This document shows positions 51,870 to 61,362 of a stretch of 64,000 nucleotides of DNA, one piece after another (position 1 is the first letter of the stretch; each line of letters begins with the position of its first letter). The stretch covers positions 1-64,000 of the forward strand of contig CAWAHD010000001.1 of NCBI GenBank assembly GCA_963781785.1, given 5' to 3'. Made by a program: the position numbers and the translations under genes. Under the pieces are notes generated by a model. That model saw nothing but the letters and a program-made list of their open reading frames with translations. It was not told where the DNA came from and searched no databases. This DNA is from CAWAHD01 sp963781785. Lineage in GTDB: Bacteria; Planctomycetota; Planctomycetia; Isosphaerales; Isosphaeraceae.

Positions 51870-53805
51870 ATGGATCCGGATCTCTCACTTCGGCTGCAGA
51901 ATGAGACACAGTTTGTCAGTGACAAGCAGCGCGCGCGGGCCTTGGTCAGGTCAGGCGAAGCGGTTGTGCACTTACAGCCGTTGATTCGACCGGCGCCTCG
52001 ATCGGCGATGGTCCGTCCACTCGTCGTGCTCGTCAGCTGTCCTGCCAGGACTGGCAGCACTGAACGCCTGGGACTTGACACCGCCCGGTCCGATGTGGGG
52101 ACTGCGCGGCTTGGCTGTGCTCGACGGTTTGCTACTTGATCAGACTCCCGCCATCGCCAGCATCAGCCCGGTCCAGGAATCGGCAGCGTTTCGTGCCGTC
52201 GCCTACCAACCACCGCTTTACGCGTGGATGGAGGCGATTGCATTCTCGTTCAGCGCCGACGTCAATCCTCTGGGAAGTGTTTTACCCAGTTATTTGGCCG
52301 GCACCTTGGCAGTCGTTCTCGTGTATCTGCATGGGCGGCTTTGGCGCGGACCGGGGTTTGGTCTTACAGCAGCGATCCTGGTGGGCTTCAATCAGAGTTT
52401 GCTTCTGCGAATGCAAACAGCAACTCCAGCCACCCTGGTGCTTTGCGGGATACTGACCAGCTTGCTGGGTTACGGTTGGCACGAGCGCGTGATGGCTGAA
52501 TCAGCGCGGCCCTGGTGCTGGACCGGCCCAGTCTTCTGGGCAATGATCGGCGGCTTGGCATTAGGCCTGGCCTTGCTGGCCCTGGGCGGTCTGGCGCTGA
52601 TCACTGTTCCGATTGTACTATTGCACCAGTGTTATCAACGCAATGCTTTGACGTTTCCATCCCGCCGAGCCGGAAAGCGTTCGTGGTTTGGCTGCTCCAA
52701 GAGTCAGGGCTTCTTGGACAGCTTGGTGGCGATGGCGGTTGCAATGGCCGTGTCATTGCCATGGTTTGTGCTGATGATTGAAGCACACGGTTGGGCGGTG
52801 GTCAAAGCCCTGAGTGCGCCTCCCGATGGATTACTCGTCGATCACCAGTTGAGCCTTCTGCCACGTCTCATCAATCTAGCTCCGGTAACGCTGCCCCTCG
52901 GTTTATGTGGAGTCGTTCGGGCCATTCGTTCGGCGCTCCTGGATGACTCCAGTGCTCGTGAGACAGTTGGCAGCTCGTTCTGGGTCGTCTGGCTGTCGGT
53001 TGCTGGCTTGGTTTCGGCAGTGTGGTCTACCGGCCCACAGAGTGTCTTTGACCTGATATTATTGGTGCCTCTGAATCTACTCGCTGCGCAGACGATTGCT
53101 GAGCTGGTTAGTCGGCGTGTGTCGGTTCGTGCATTGATTTGGCTGGCGCCGGCAACTGCGATGTCAATCGCCTGGTGGGCAAGCGCTGATTTGAACGACG
53201 CCATCGATGACGTGATTCATGGCCGTGCCGATGTAGCAACTGCACTGGGTCTGCATCTCGCGCTTGACCTAGTAATCGGTTCTGTCTGGATCATCCGTGT
53301 GCTCAATCGCTGGGCACGTCGCCGCGACGAGCGTCAACGCGGAATTCTGGCCACCTTCCTCGTGACAGTGCTGGTTGTCACAATTGTGGTGGGGCTTCGC
53401 GAGGTCCTGTTCCGGCATAGTGAGACCCATGATCTACTATCACTTCGTACCATGATCCTCCGCCGTAATCGTGACATTCCCTTCGAGATAGTGGCCGTCG
53501 TCGGCTCTCCCTGGCAAGCCCCGGCCCGTGGCGGCATTGATCCATCGGTCGATCAACCATTGCCGGGCGGACGCCTCCGATTCATCCTCAGAACAGCCCT
53601 GCGCAGAATCCCGCAACGTGACTTGAATACCATTGATGAACTATTCAGCCTTCCTGACGGTCAGCGATTGATCGTGCTCGCTGGTACTGAACAGCGCTTG
53701 CTGTCAGCCGATCAGTTCAAGCTCGGGCTGGAAGCTATTCATCCTGGCCGCTCGGGAATCCTTGATGCCTACGCAACAGCTCGCAGCCGATTCCCACGCC
53801 GGTGA
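51870..53805 (+). pseudogene. GT39/ArnT-like polytopic glycosyltransferase, apparent frameshift
   Basis: Main frame (from about 52045): LPGLAALNAWDLTPPGPMWG, then VQESAAFRAVAYQPPLYAWM, a typical GT39 luminal loop, and many membrane helices (PSYLAGTLAVVLVYLHGRLW, AMIGGLALGLALLALGGLAL). The C-terminal soluble part ends ILDAYATARSRFPRR. A plausible N-terminus (MDPDLSLRLQNETQFVSDKQ to RPLVVLVSC) lies in another frame from 51870 and joins near 52040 with one base changed. Without it the gene could start at the TTG at 52075. Transfers sugars from lipid carriers to cell-envelope acceptors by family. Confidence 0.65.
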
Positions 53806-54383
53806 GCCCAGATTTCTACCGAACAGAAGCGCACCATTGCCTGGACGGACCTGTCACAATTCCGGATTGTAGGTACAGCCGTAAGCGCAATGTTTGCGAT
53901 CGTGCAATTTGCACGGATCTTGCTAACCCAAGGCAGAGGTGCCGAAACCAAAGGTCGCGGCCATGTCTGATATAGACTTCGACGAGCACCGCCTGGGCAA
54001 GGGACGAACAAATGAGCGCGGAGATTGGTCATCCCCATTGACCATGCGTCGCTCGATGCCGATGAGGCGTGTTTTCAGGAACGTAGGCCGTGACGTATGA
54101 CCGCGTTGACCAGAAGCTCGAATCATCGTCGCGGGGGATCACAACAGAGTCTGGGTTAGCGAATTCAGCGCCCATTGGCGGGAACGCCGTTGGATCTATC
54201 ACCGGCACGGCTGTCCCGGCCCTGCATTTGTCACTGCCGTTCCACGGAACGTTGCGCGATCACGACGACTCTGATCCTTAGCGTTGTGCCGTTGAACTGG
54301 CACAGTGTGGCCGGTTGATCTTGGATGTCTCGTGAACTGACCTCGACGCGGCCGAAGCGACCTTCGGGCCGTTCCATTCCACG
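53806..54383. other. Long non-coding stretch
   Basis: Short frames only; none shows family features. A near-perfect palindrome CGTGCAATTTGCACG (53901-53915) could be a regulator site. The stretch ends at the small gene at 54384. Confidence 0.4.
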
Positions 54384-54614
54384 ATGTGGCACTTCCGAAA
54401 TTCGTTCAATGAAGCCCAACAATCATGGGAGCGCCTTTGCGCCGAGCTAGGGATCAAGATCTTTGATGGTACGATGATTCAGCCTCAGTTGGTCGCGCTG
54501 ACCTTGGGAAAACCGGCGAGTGACGCGCAGCGCGTCGTGCTAGTTCTAATCGGCAGCCGCACCTACCGGGTGCAGCAGATTACCCGTACTGAGCTGGCGC
54601 TGATCCAGTGGTAG
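54384..54614 (+). CDS. Small hypothetical protein (76 aa)
   Basis: MWHFRNSFNEAQQSWERLCA, GIKIFDGTMIQPQLVALTLG, ending RTELALIQW. Balanced composition with no low-complexity runs, so a real gene is plausible, but there is no ribosome site and no family recognised. Confidence 0.45.
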   Translation: MWHFRNSFNEAQQSWERLCAELGIKIFDGTMIQPQLVALTLGKPASDAQRVVLVLIGSRTYRVQQITRTELALIQW

Positions 54615-54857
54615 TTAACTCGTCTTCATCTACCAAGCGGTAGCGGACTATATTACGTCTGTCGGCTCGCCGACGGCTTGACTGAACGTAACTGTGCCGA
54701 ATCGACCTACCGGCTCACCGAAAACGGACAATGGTAGCGACATTGATTGCAAATACCTGTCCGCATACACTGCCTTAGTCTGGATTTGACCAGATTGAGT
54801 TACCTGTGCGATAATCCTAGCCTACACTGGTATTTCGCGATTTTGTAGCAATTCCTC
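54615..54857. other. Intergenic region before the thioredoxin gene
   Basis: Contains a small hairpin GTCGGC-TC-GCCGAC (54660-54673) without a T-run. AT-rich just before the ATG at 54858. No gene seen. Confidence 0.4.
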
Positions 54858-55433
54858 ATGACGACATCGACGATTGATTGGTCGACGATCTTCGCGGACG
54901 CACTTCCTTATGAGGTGTTCCTGGATCGTTATGCTAACGCGTCTCAGCGAACACGCTGGGATGCAATGAATGCGCAATTCGCGCTCTCGGCTAAACAACT
55001 TAAGCTACTTGCAAGCTTTGCCCGACAAATGTCAGTGCTGTGCTTGGCCGGTGCTTGGTGTGGAGATTGCATCAACCAGTGTCCGACACTTGCTCAATTC
55101 GCGCGGGCTTCGACGCAGATAGACCTGCGATTTCTGGACAGGGACATCAACCCTGTGATCCGTGATGCGCTTTCGATCAATGGCGGGCAACGCGTCCCGA
55201 TGGTCGTCTTCCTGAGCGAAGATTGGTTTGAAGTAGCGCGTTATGGCGATCGGACGCTGTCGATCTACCGCCGGATGGCAGCCGAGCATCTTGGACCAGC
55301 CTGTCCTACGGGGATTGTCCCTACGGCCGCCGATGCACTTGCTGCCATCACGGCTGACTGGCTAGCCGAGTTCGAACGTGCCCAGCTCATCCTCCAGCTC
55401 TCACCACGGCTTCGTGCCATGCATGGGGATTAA
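54858..55433 (+). CDS. Thioredoxin-family protein (191 aa)
   Basis: The active-site motif LCLAGAWCGDCINQCP places CxxC at residues 68 and 71. The cis-Pro is in GGQRVPMVVFLSEDWFEVAR, as in thioredoxins of the Thioredoxin_9-like type. The N-terminal 50 residues are helical; the C-terminal extension is Ala-rich. No signal peptide, so probably cytoplasmic disulfide reduction. Stands alone. Confidence 0.85.
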   Translation: MTTSTIDWSTIFADALPYEVFLDRYANASQRTRWDAMNAQFALSAKQLKLLASFARQMSVLCLAGAWCGDCINQCPTLAQFARASTQIDLRFLDRDINPVIRDALSINGGQRVPMVVFLSEDWFEVARYGDRTLSIYRRMAAEHLGPACPTGIVPTAADALAAITADWLAEFERAQLILQLSPRLRAMHGD

Positions 55434-55556
55434 TGAATGGAAGAGACGTTTATGCCACGTGTGAGCTGAAGCACCCCAGGGTTGATCAATTCGTGGAATC
55501 CTTATGAATGGGGCTCGTAAAAGTCGTGCTCATGGACTAGCTTGCCCAAGATGCAG

Positions 55557-55812
55557 CTAGACCGATTGAATTGTGGAGTTTGGCAGACCCATTGCAGTTT
55601 CTTTTTGGATGCTGTGTGCGATGTGATGCGATACGTGCTCAACCTCGGCTTGCAGCATCTGTTCCAGAGTAATCAACCCCCGCTCGTTGTGTATTCCGGT
55701 CCCCAACCAAGCTGCCGTAGTTAGACTGCGGAGGGTGCGCACCATCTGGTGCCGCATTCCCTCCAATAGTGCCAGTTCTCGACTCAGTTCAGCTTGGTGG
55801 TCCGGTGTTCAC
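55557..55812 (-). pseudogene. DinB-family C-terminal remnant
   Basis: The sequence HQAELSRELALLEGMRHQMV, TTAAWLGTGIHNERGLITLE, QMLQAEVEHVSHHIAHS resembles the C-terminal half of DinB-like four-helix proteins, including the metal-binding HxxxH region (EHVSHHI). Upstream in this frame is a stop at about 55811, and no intact N-terminus is found, so it is a truncated relic. An internal ATG (MEGMRHQM) could give a 69-aa peptide. Confidence 0.55.
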
Positions 55813-55963
55813 AAGTCCTGCTATCCCGGTCAAGTACCTGATGCGGTAGACTATCACGACCGGGGTAAAACCGAGCGAAGCCTGTAATGGGCGTTTCGAG
55901 CGCGGATTGATCTGGTGCCAGAGTTGAGCGTTTTGAGAATTAACCCAAGGTGATCGAGCTCCC

Positions 55964-56503
55964 GTGTCTGTCGAACTGCTGATCAATGAATCCAAGATCC
56001 GAGAACGCCTTGTGGCAATGGGCCACCAGATCGAGAATGACTACAGGGACAAGCCGCTTACGATCGTTGCTGTGCTGACCGGAAGTCTGATCGCCTTGGC
56101 TGACCTAATCCGCCAGATTCAGATACCCCTGCGGATTTCGCTGGTACAAGCGAGTAGCTACCGGGGGCCGACGACAATGGCGACGACCCTTGTCGTCAAC
56201 GAGGCGTTTGCACCTGACGTCGCAGGCCGGGATGTCCTGCTGCTCGATGATATCCTCGATACCGGCCAGACTTTGAACGCGCTCGCTGAGCACCTGAAGG
56301 ACCGGGGTGCCAGAACGGTTCGCACCGCTGTGCTGCTCCGCAAGATTGGCCGTCAAATCGTACCGATCGAGCCCGATTATTGCGGGTTTGTTATCCCCGA
56401 TGCCTTCGTCGTCGGCTATGGCTTGGACTACAATGACGAGTATCGTCATTTGCCTTATGTCGGTGTGCTTCAGCAAGAGCCGCGAGTGGCAGATTGCGAG
56501 TAA
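55964..56503 (+). CDS. hpt: Hypoxanthine phosphoribosyltransferase (179 aa)
   Basis: Salvages hypoxanthine and guanine with PRPP. The PRPP motif is in GRDVLLLDDILDTGQTLNAL; LTIVAVLTGSLIALADLIRQ and LVQASSYRGPTT match the family start and flexible loop; the base-binding end reads CGFVIPDAFVVGYGLDYNDE. GTG start (MSVELLINESKIRERL). Normal length. Followed after 61 bp by a glycosyltransferase with which it may share a transcript. Confidence 0.95.
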   Translation: MSVELLINESKIRERLVAMGHQIENDYRDKPLTIVAVLTGSLIALADLIRQIQIPLRISLVQASSYRGPTTMATTLVVNEAFAPDVAGRDVLLLDDILDTGQTLNALAEHLKDRGARTVRTAVLLRKIGRQIVPIEPDYCGFVIPDAFVVGYGLDYNDEYRHLPYVGVLQQEPRVADCE

Positions 56504-56564
56504 CTCGTCAATCAATACCGTCGTCGTTTGCCAGACGATCCCAACGAGGTTCCGATCGCCCACT

Positions 56565-57815
56565 GTGGACATCTCGTCGCGGCCTCTCAAAGTAGCCTTG
56601 GTCACACGACGCTATCTCCCCTTGGTCGGAGGCGCTGAGCGGGTCTTCAGCTATCTGGCAAGTGCCCTTGCAGCCGAGGGGGCCTTGGTGACTGTGCTAA
56701 CCTCCCGAATAAAAGACTCGGAGCCAGCGGGGCCCGGGAGACTGGCAAACGAGGCGATAACCGGCCGGCAAGAGAGCGAACAACAGGCTGCACTTGGATG
56801 CTTCCCAGTGGTGAGGCTTGACACGTCTCCGCTTCGGTTCTGGGGAACGTGGCTGTACATGCAAAACCTCAAGCGTTGGTTTCACGAAAACCCGATTGAC
56901 CTGGCATACGTCTCGATGCTCAAACACGACGCCTTTGTGGCAATCGGTGCTGCAAAGCGCAAAGGCTTCCGCGTGATACTGCGGCCTGAAGGCGCTGGAG
57001 AAACGGGCGACCTCGCCTGGCAGTCGTGGGGCAACTTTGGCCGCTCGATCGGCGTGCGCTGCCGAGAGAGCGATGCCTTTGTAGCGATCTCCAGCTCGAT
57101 CGAGCTGGAGCTGCGTGAAGCGTGGCGTTCGGGAACTCTGCGGCCGTCCCGGTTTGCACAGTTTCTGCATCACATGCCGAAAGAGCCCCGAATCGTGACC
57201 ATTCCAAATGGGGTCCCCGTTCCAGAGAGGCCCTGGCAGCAGCGAGCTGAATGGCGACAGACCCCACAGGCAGTGTTCATCGGCCGTCTGGCGCCCGAGA
57301 AAGGGCTCGATACGCTGATCAGAAGCTGGCCAATTGTGCGAGCGACGTATCCTGGTGCCACACTGTCTCTGATCGGTGAAGGGCCACAAAGAAAGCTGCT
57401 GGAGGATCAAGCCAAAGCACTCGGCTTGACATTGGGACCGGGACAAGCGGTTGATCTGCCGGGTGCCATGGTTAGCCCCAGTCTGGCCCTTCGGAAAGCC
57501 GACTTGTTCGTCCTACCGTCGCGCGAGGAAGGAATGAGCATTGCTCTTCTGGAAGCAATGGCGCTCGGTATCCCGCTGGTCGCTTCGTCGATACCCGGAA
57601 ACCGAAGACTTATCAGCGATTTTGAACATGGTCGCTTGTTTGCGTCGGATGATACCGATCATCTCGCGAGGGTGATCATCGAACAATGGGAGAATCCTGA
57701 TCGTGCCATCGCGATGGGTCACGCAGCGCGGAACCGCGTTGATCGGGAGTTCTCGATCCGAGCCGTTGCCCAACGACACTTGACGCTATTCCGAGACGTC
57801 GTGGAAAATCGTTGA
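56565..57815 (+). CDS. Glycosyltransferase family 4 (416 aa)
   Basis: N-terminal GT-B start VALVTRRYLPLVGGAERVFS (glycine-rich acceptor loop) and C-terminal donor domain AVFIGRLAPEKGLDTLIRSW, with the EX7E motif in REEGMSIALLEAMALGIPLV. GTG start at 56565 chosen because the conserved part begins seven residues later; an upstream ATG would overlap hpt. Transfers a sugar from a nucleotide sugar, probably in surface polysaccharide or glycolipid synthesis. The next GT4 follows after 130 bp. Confidence 0.88.
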   Translation: MDISSRPLKVALVTRRYLPLVGGAERVFSYLASALAAEGALVTVLTSRIKDSEPAGPGRLANEAITGRQESEQQAALGCFPVVRLDTSPLRFWGTWLYMQNLKRWFHENPIDLAYVSMLKHDAFVAIGAAKRKGFRVILRPEGAGETGDLAWQSWGNFGRSIGVRCRESDAFVAISSSIELELREAWRSGTLRPSRFAQFLHHMPKEPRIVTIPNGVPVPERPWQQRAEWRQTPQAVFIGRLAPEKGLDTLIRSWPIVRATYPGATLSLIGEGPQRKLLEDQAKALGLTLGPGQAVDLPGAMVSPSLALRKADLFVLPSREEGMSIALLEAMALGIPLVASSIPGNRRLISDFEHGRLFASDDTDHLARVIIEQWENPDRAIAMGHAARNRVDREFSIRAVAQRHLTLFRDVVENR

Positions 57816-57945
57816 CTTAACACTGCTGGTGCATGAAGGCAGGCATGCTTGGTCGAATCGAGAACCACCGGTTGCTACCTCATTCGCACGACAATTTGCT
57901 CAGAGCCATTCTTCACTTTGCCACATACTTTTGCGGGCGGTCACG

Positions 57946-59103
57946 GTGTTAAAGGTCTTACAACTGATTCCGACCCTCGACCAGTCTGGAGCGGAAAAGC
58001 AGATGCTGCTTCTGGCTAAGGGGCTACCGCGCGACCGGTTTCAAGTTGAAGTTGCGGCGCTAACTCGGCTTGGCCCGCTCGAATCCGAGCTTCGCACGGC
58101 CGGGATTTCGGTTACGGCGATTGGCAAGCGCTTCAAGCTGGATCCAATCGCGCTTGTGAAGCTCGTGCGGTTCTTGAAGTCACGCGCGTTTGATGTCGTC
58201 CAAACTTGGATCTTCGCGGCTAACACGTATGGACGAGTCGCTGCGCGAATGATGGGAGTACCTGTGGTTGTCGTGGCAGAGATGGCTGTGGACTTGTGGA
58301 AGGGTCACCTTGATCGGTCGGTCGACCACCGGCTAGCTACCTGGTGTGATCGACTGGTTGGCAACTCCCATGCAGTGGTTGACTTTTATCGCGAGCTGGG
58401 AGTGCCAGATGACCGGTTGGCCATGATTTACTCAGGGACGAGTGACGAAGAGCCTCCACCGATCGATCCCCAAGCAATCCGGGCTAGTCTCGGGTTTGAA
58501 GTTGAGGCACCGTTGATTCTGTTCGCTGGCAGGCTTGCAGAACAAAAGCGAGTCCATGACCTCTTGAAGGCACTAGACCTGCTTCAGCACGTGCAGCCCG
58601 ACGTGCGGACTGTGATTGCGGGCGACGGTCCGCTCCGTGACCGGCTCGAAGAGACGGCACATGCCTATCATCTCGATGGACGAGTCCGATTCCTGGGCCA
58701 TCGCAGTGATGTACCAAGGTTACTGGCAGCTGCCGACGTGGTCGTCCTGCCCAGCGCATATGAGGGACTCCCCAATGTAGTCCTGGAGGCAATGCAATTT
58801 CGCAAACCAGTTGTAGCAACCGCCGCGCCGGGGACAACCGAAGTCGTCATCAACGGCGAGACTGGACTACTCGTCCCGGTTGGTGAATGCTCACTTATGG
58901 CCCGAGCGATCCGTGATCTCGTACGGGACCGTACACTTGCCAGCAGGCTTGGCGAGGCGGGGCGCGCTCGCGTCGAGACGCACTTTCGTGCCAGTATGAT
59001 GGTTGCCCGGTTCGCCACCTTGTATGAAGAATTGGCGCAATCAAAAGGAATTACTCTGTCGAGATCACGACAGAACGCTCCCCGTCCGCTCAATCCAATC
59101 TGA
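57946..59103 (+). CDS. Glycosyltransferase family 4 (385 aa)
   Basis: GTG start gives MLKVLQLIPTLDQSGAEKQM, the usual family N-terminus; the frame is open further upstream but without homology. Donor domain LILFAGRLAEQKRVHDLLKA, with EX7E in SAYEGLPNVVLEAMQFRKPV. Distinct from the preceding GT4. Its end overlaps the convergent CLC gene by 14 bp. Likely the same pathway as the upstream glycosyltransferase. Confidence 0.88.
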   Translation: MLKVLQLIPTLDQSGAEKQMLLLAKGLPRDRFQVEVAALTRLGPLESELRTAGISVTAIGKRFKLDPIALVKLVRFLKSRAFDVVQTWIFAANTYGRVAARMMGVPVVVVAEMAVDLWKGHLDRSVDHRLATWCDRLVGNSHAVVDFYRELGVPDDRLAMIYSGTSDEEPPPIDPQAIRASLGFEVEAPLILFAGRLAEQKRVHDLLKALDLLQHVQPDVRTVIAGDGPLRDRLEETAHAYHLDGRVRFLGHRSDVPRLLAAADVVVLPSAYEGLPNVVLEAMQFRKPVVATAAPGTTEVVINGETGLLVPVGECSLMARAIRDLVRDRTLASRLGEAGRARVETHFRASMMVARFATLYEELAQSKGITLSRSRQNAPRPLNPI

Positions 59104-61024
59104 CCGCCTGCTCCGAAGAACCATCCTTTGCTGTGACCGTTCCCGGTGAACGGAGCGATTCGATAAGCGAAGTGTAAGCGTGAGCCAGCTCGCGCCGGTG
59201 CAATAATCCGATCAAGTGAGTGGGGTCTTCTTGAGCGACGACGGGGATCTCATCCCGATTTCGCTCAGTCAAGCGGCGCAATGCCGTATGTAAATTGTCA
59301 GCGGGTGTGACTGAGATTACAGGGCGATAAGCAAGGTCATCAGCGAGCACAAGCGGGCCCCATTCGGAGCCGACAAGCGCCAGCCGCAGATCATGAAGGC
59401 TGAAAATCCCGGTCAGTCGACCTTGGGAATCAACGACCGGAAAAAGCGTCTCGGTCGATCGAGCTACGAGATGAATCAACTCGTTAAACGGCATGGAGGC
59501 AGGTATCATCTCGATGCCTAACGTCCGAACGGGGACATCGCTGACGTGGAGCTGCTCCAGTACGTCAACTACGAAGTCTCCTTGATGCGCTGGGCTATCA
59601 ATCGGCGTGGCGACCTGCTCTTCGTAGATGGTCCACCGGCGTGAGATCGCCATGTTAAGTCCGCAGGCCAGCATCAAGGGAACGAGCAGGCTGTACGATC
59701 CGGTCATCTCGCTGACCATCACGATCGAAGTTAGCGGCGTTTTGGAGACCCCGGCAAAGAAACCTCCCATGCCAACCAGTACGAAGGCAGCCGGCTCAAT
59801 GCCCGCTCCTGGTAGCCAATGGCCTAGAAGTTGTCCACACGCTCCGCCCAGCATTCCGCCAATGAGCATCGATGGTCCGAATACACCACCGCTACCACCG
59901 GAGCTGATCGTAAAGCCCGTGGCGGCAATCTTGAGCAGGGCCAAGACCAGCAACGTCCCCATCAGCATCTGGGGTTTGAAGCTCTCTGCAGCCGGGACGG
60001 CCGATGATGGCGGCATGCCGATCGCTCCCCATTGCACCCAGCCGTAACCACCGGTCATGACCTGCGGAAATGCCAGGGCGAGAATACCTAGCATGAGACC
60101 ACCCACGGCTGGCTTCAGTTGACGAGGAATGGGCAAAGGCTTGAAAAAACGATCGCGGAGTCCATAAAAAAACCGCACATACAGCCAGCCCACGCCTGCG
60201 CACGCAAGCGTCAACACCATGAACAACGGCAATTCACGAAGGCCACGGAAAGTCATAGGGGGCAAGCTAAAGACCGGCTGAGGACTGATGAATAGGGCAA
60301 ACGTGGAATAAGCCACGATCGAGCTTGCCAGGCAAGGCAACAAGGCGGCTGACTCAAAGGCCGTAGATGAATAAAGAACTTCGCCGGCGAACAGAGCTCC
60401 ACCGAGCGGGGCCCGGAAAATGGCCCCGATACCCCCGGCCGCCCCGGCCAACATCAGCAGCCGCCGGTCGGAGGGCGGCAGTTTCAACAGCCGCGCGAGC
60501 CACGACCCAAACCCGGCACCGATCTGAGCTATAGGACCCTCCTGCCCTGCCGAACCTCCCGTGCCGATCGTGATGATCGACGCGAACGCCTTGATGATCG
60601 GAACCCGTGTTCTGATAGTGCCACCGCCTCGATGAAATGCTCGAATCATCGCGTCAGTGCCATGCCCTTCAGCTTCGGGTGCCCAGTTAAAAACGAGAAC
60701 GCCCGAGATCAAACCTCCAACGGCAGGAACCAGCACGACCAGCCACCATGGTGACGGATAGCTAATCGCCTGGGGTTCGTCCTCGCCTGCCGGCGGCATT
60801 CCGAGATGAATGATCCCGCCGAGAACGAAGGTGTACATCAGTTTCAAAGCCAACAGGAACCCCACCGCTCCGAGGCCCGAGATTACTCCAACTAGTGGAC
60901 TACACAATGCGACTCGTCCCAGACGTGGCGTCGACCATAGCGCGGCCAATCGGTAGAACTGTCCTCGGATCCACGACCCACCCTTGCCAGGATCTATCGA
61001 GCGTTGCTCCGTTGACTGCGGCAT
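59090..61024 (-). CDS. CLC-type chloride channel/antiporter with CBS domains (about 644 aa)
   Basis: Membrane part with the CLC ion-path motifs: IITIGTGGSAGQEGPIAQIG (gating Glu in GxEGP), SSGGSGGVFGPSMLIGGMLG and GMGGFFAGVSKTPLTSIVMV. C-terminal CBS pair (IEMIPASMPFNELIHLVARS and RPVISVTPADNLHTALRRLT) for nucleotide regulation. Start MPQSTEQRSIDPGKGG preceded by AAAAGGA; an in-frame ATG at 61123 would add 33 polar residues. Exchanges Cl- or other anions for protons across the inner membrane by family. Confidence 0.9.
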   Translation of the reverse strand: MPQSTEQRSIDPGKGGSWIRGQFYRLAALWSTPRLGRVALCSPLVGVISGLGAVGFLLALKLMYTFVLGGIIHLGMPPAGEDEPQAISYPSPWWLVVLVPAVGGLISGVLVFNWAPEAEGHGTDAMIRAFHRGGGTIRTRVPIIKAFASIITIGTGGSAGQEGPIAQIGAGFGSWLARLLKLPPSDRRLLMLAGAAGGIGAIFRAPLGGALFAGEVLYSSTAFESAALLPCLASSIVAYSTFALFISPQPVFSLPPMTFRGLRELPLFMVLTLACAGVGWLYVRFFYGLRDRFFKPLPIPRQLKPAVGGLMLGILALAFPQVMTGGYGWVQWGAIGMPPSSAVPAAESFKPQMLMGTLLVLALLKIAATGFTISSGGSGGVFGPSMLIGGMLGGACGQLLGHWLPGAGIEPAAFVLVGMGGFFAGVSKTPLTSIVMVSEMTGSYSLLVPLMLACGLNMAISRRWTIYEEQVATPIDSPAHQGDFVVDVLEQLHVSDVPVRTLGIEMIPASMPFNELIHLVARSTETLFPVVDSQGRLTGIFSLHDLRLALVGSEWGPLVLADDLAYRPVISVTPADNLHTALRRLTERNRDEIPVVAQEDPTHLIGLLHRRELAHAYTSLIESLRSPGTVTAKDGSSEQAVRLD

Positions 61025-61362
61025 AGATGGTCGGTCCTTTTCTTGGGATAAGCTTTCTGACAGGCTTTCCGATTTGGTGCCAGCGAAATTCTTCGATGTC
61101 TGATCCGAAAGATCACGACCCATTCCAGCCGAGCGGTCAACAGACGTCTAGAACCCTCTCATTCGCTTCGAACGGCGATCTTGAACCAGCAGAGCACGGT
61201 AGCGATTGCGATATTCTGGCGCCTTTGATGGCCACACTGTCGATCTGCATGCGACAATAACAACGGCTGAACCAGAGTCGGCCTGGCCGGTACCGCTAGC
61301 CGGCCTTGATTGAATAGCACCGCTCTCACTCGCCTGGAAGTAAGAGCAAAGGGGCTCGCAGC
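61025..61362. other. Divergent intergenic region, CLC and asnB
   Basis: Should hold promoters for both divergent genes. A GAGCAAAGGGG run lies shortly before the asnB ATG. No operator-like symmetry stands out. Confidence 0.4.
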
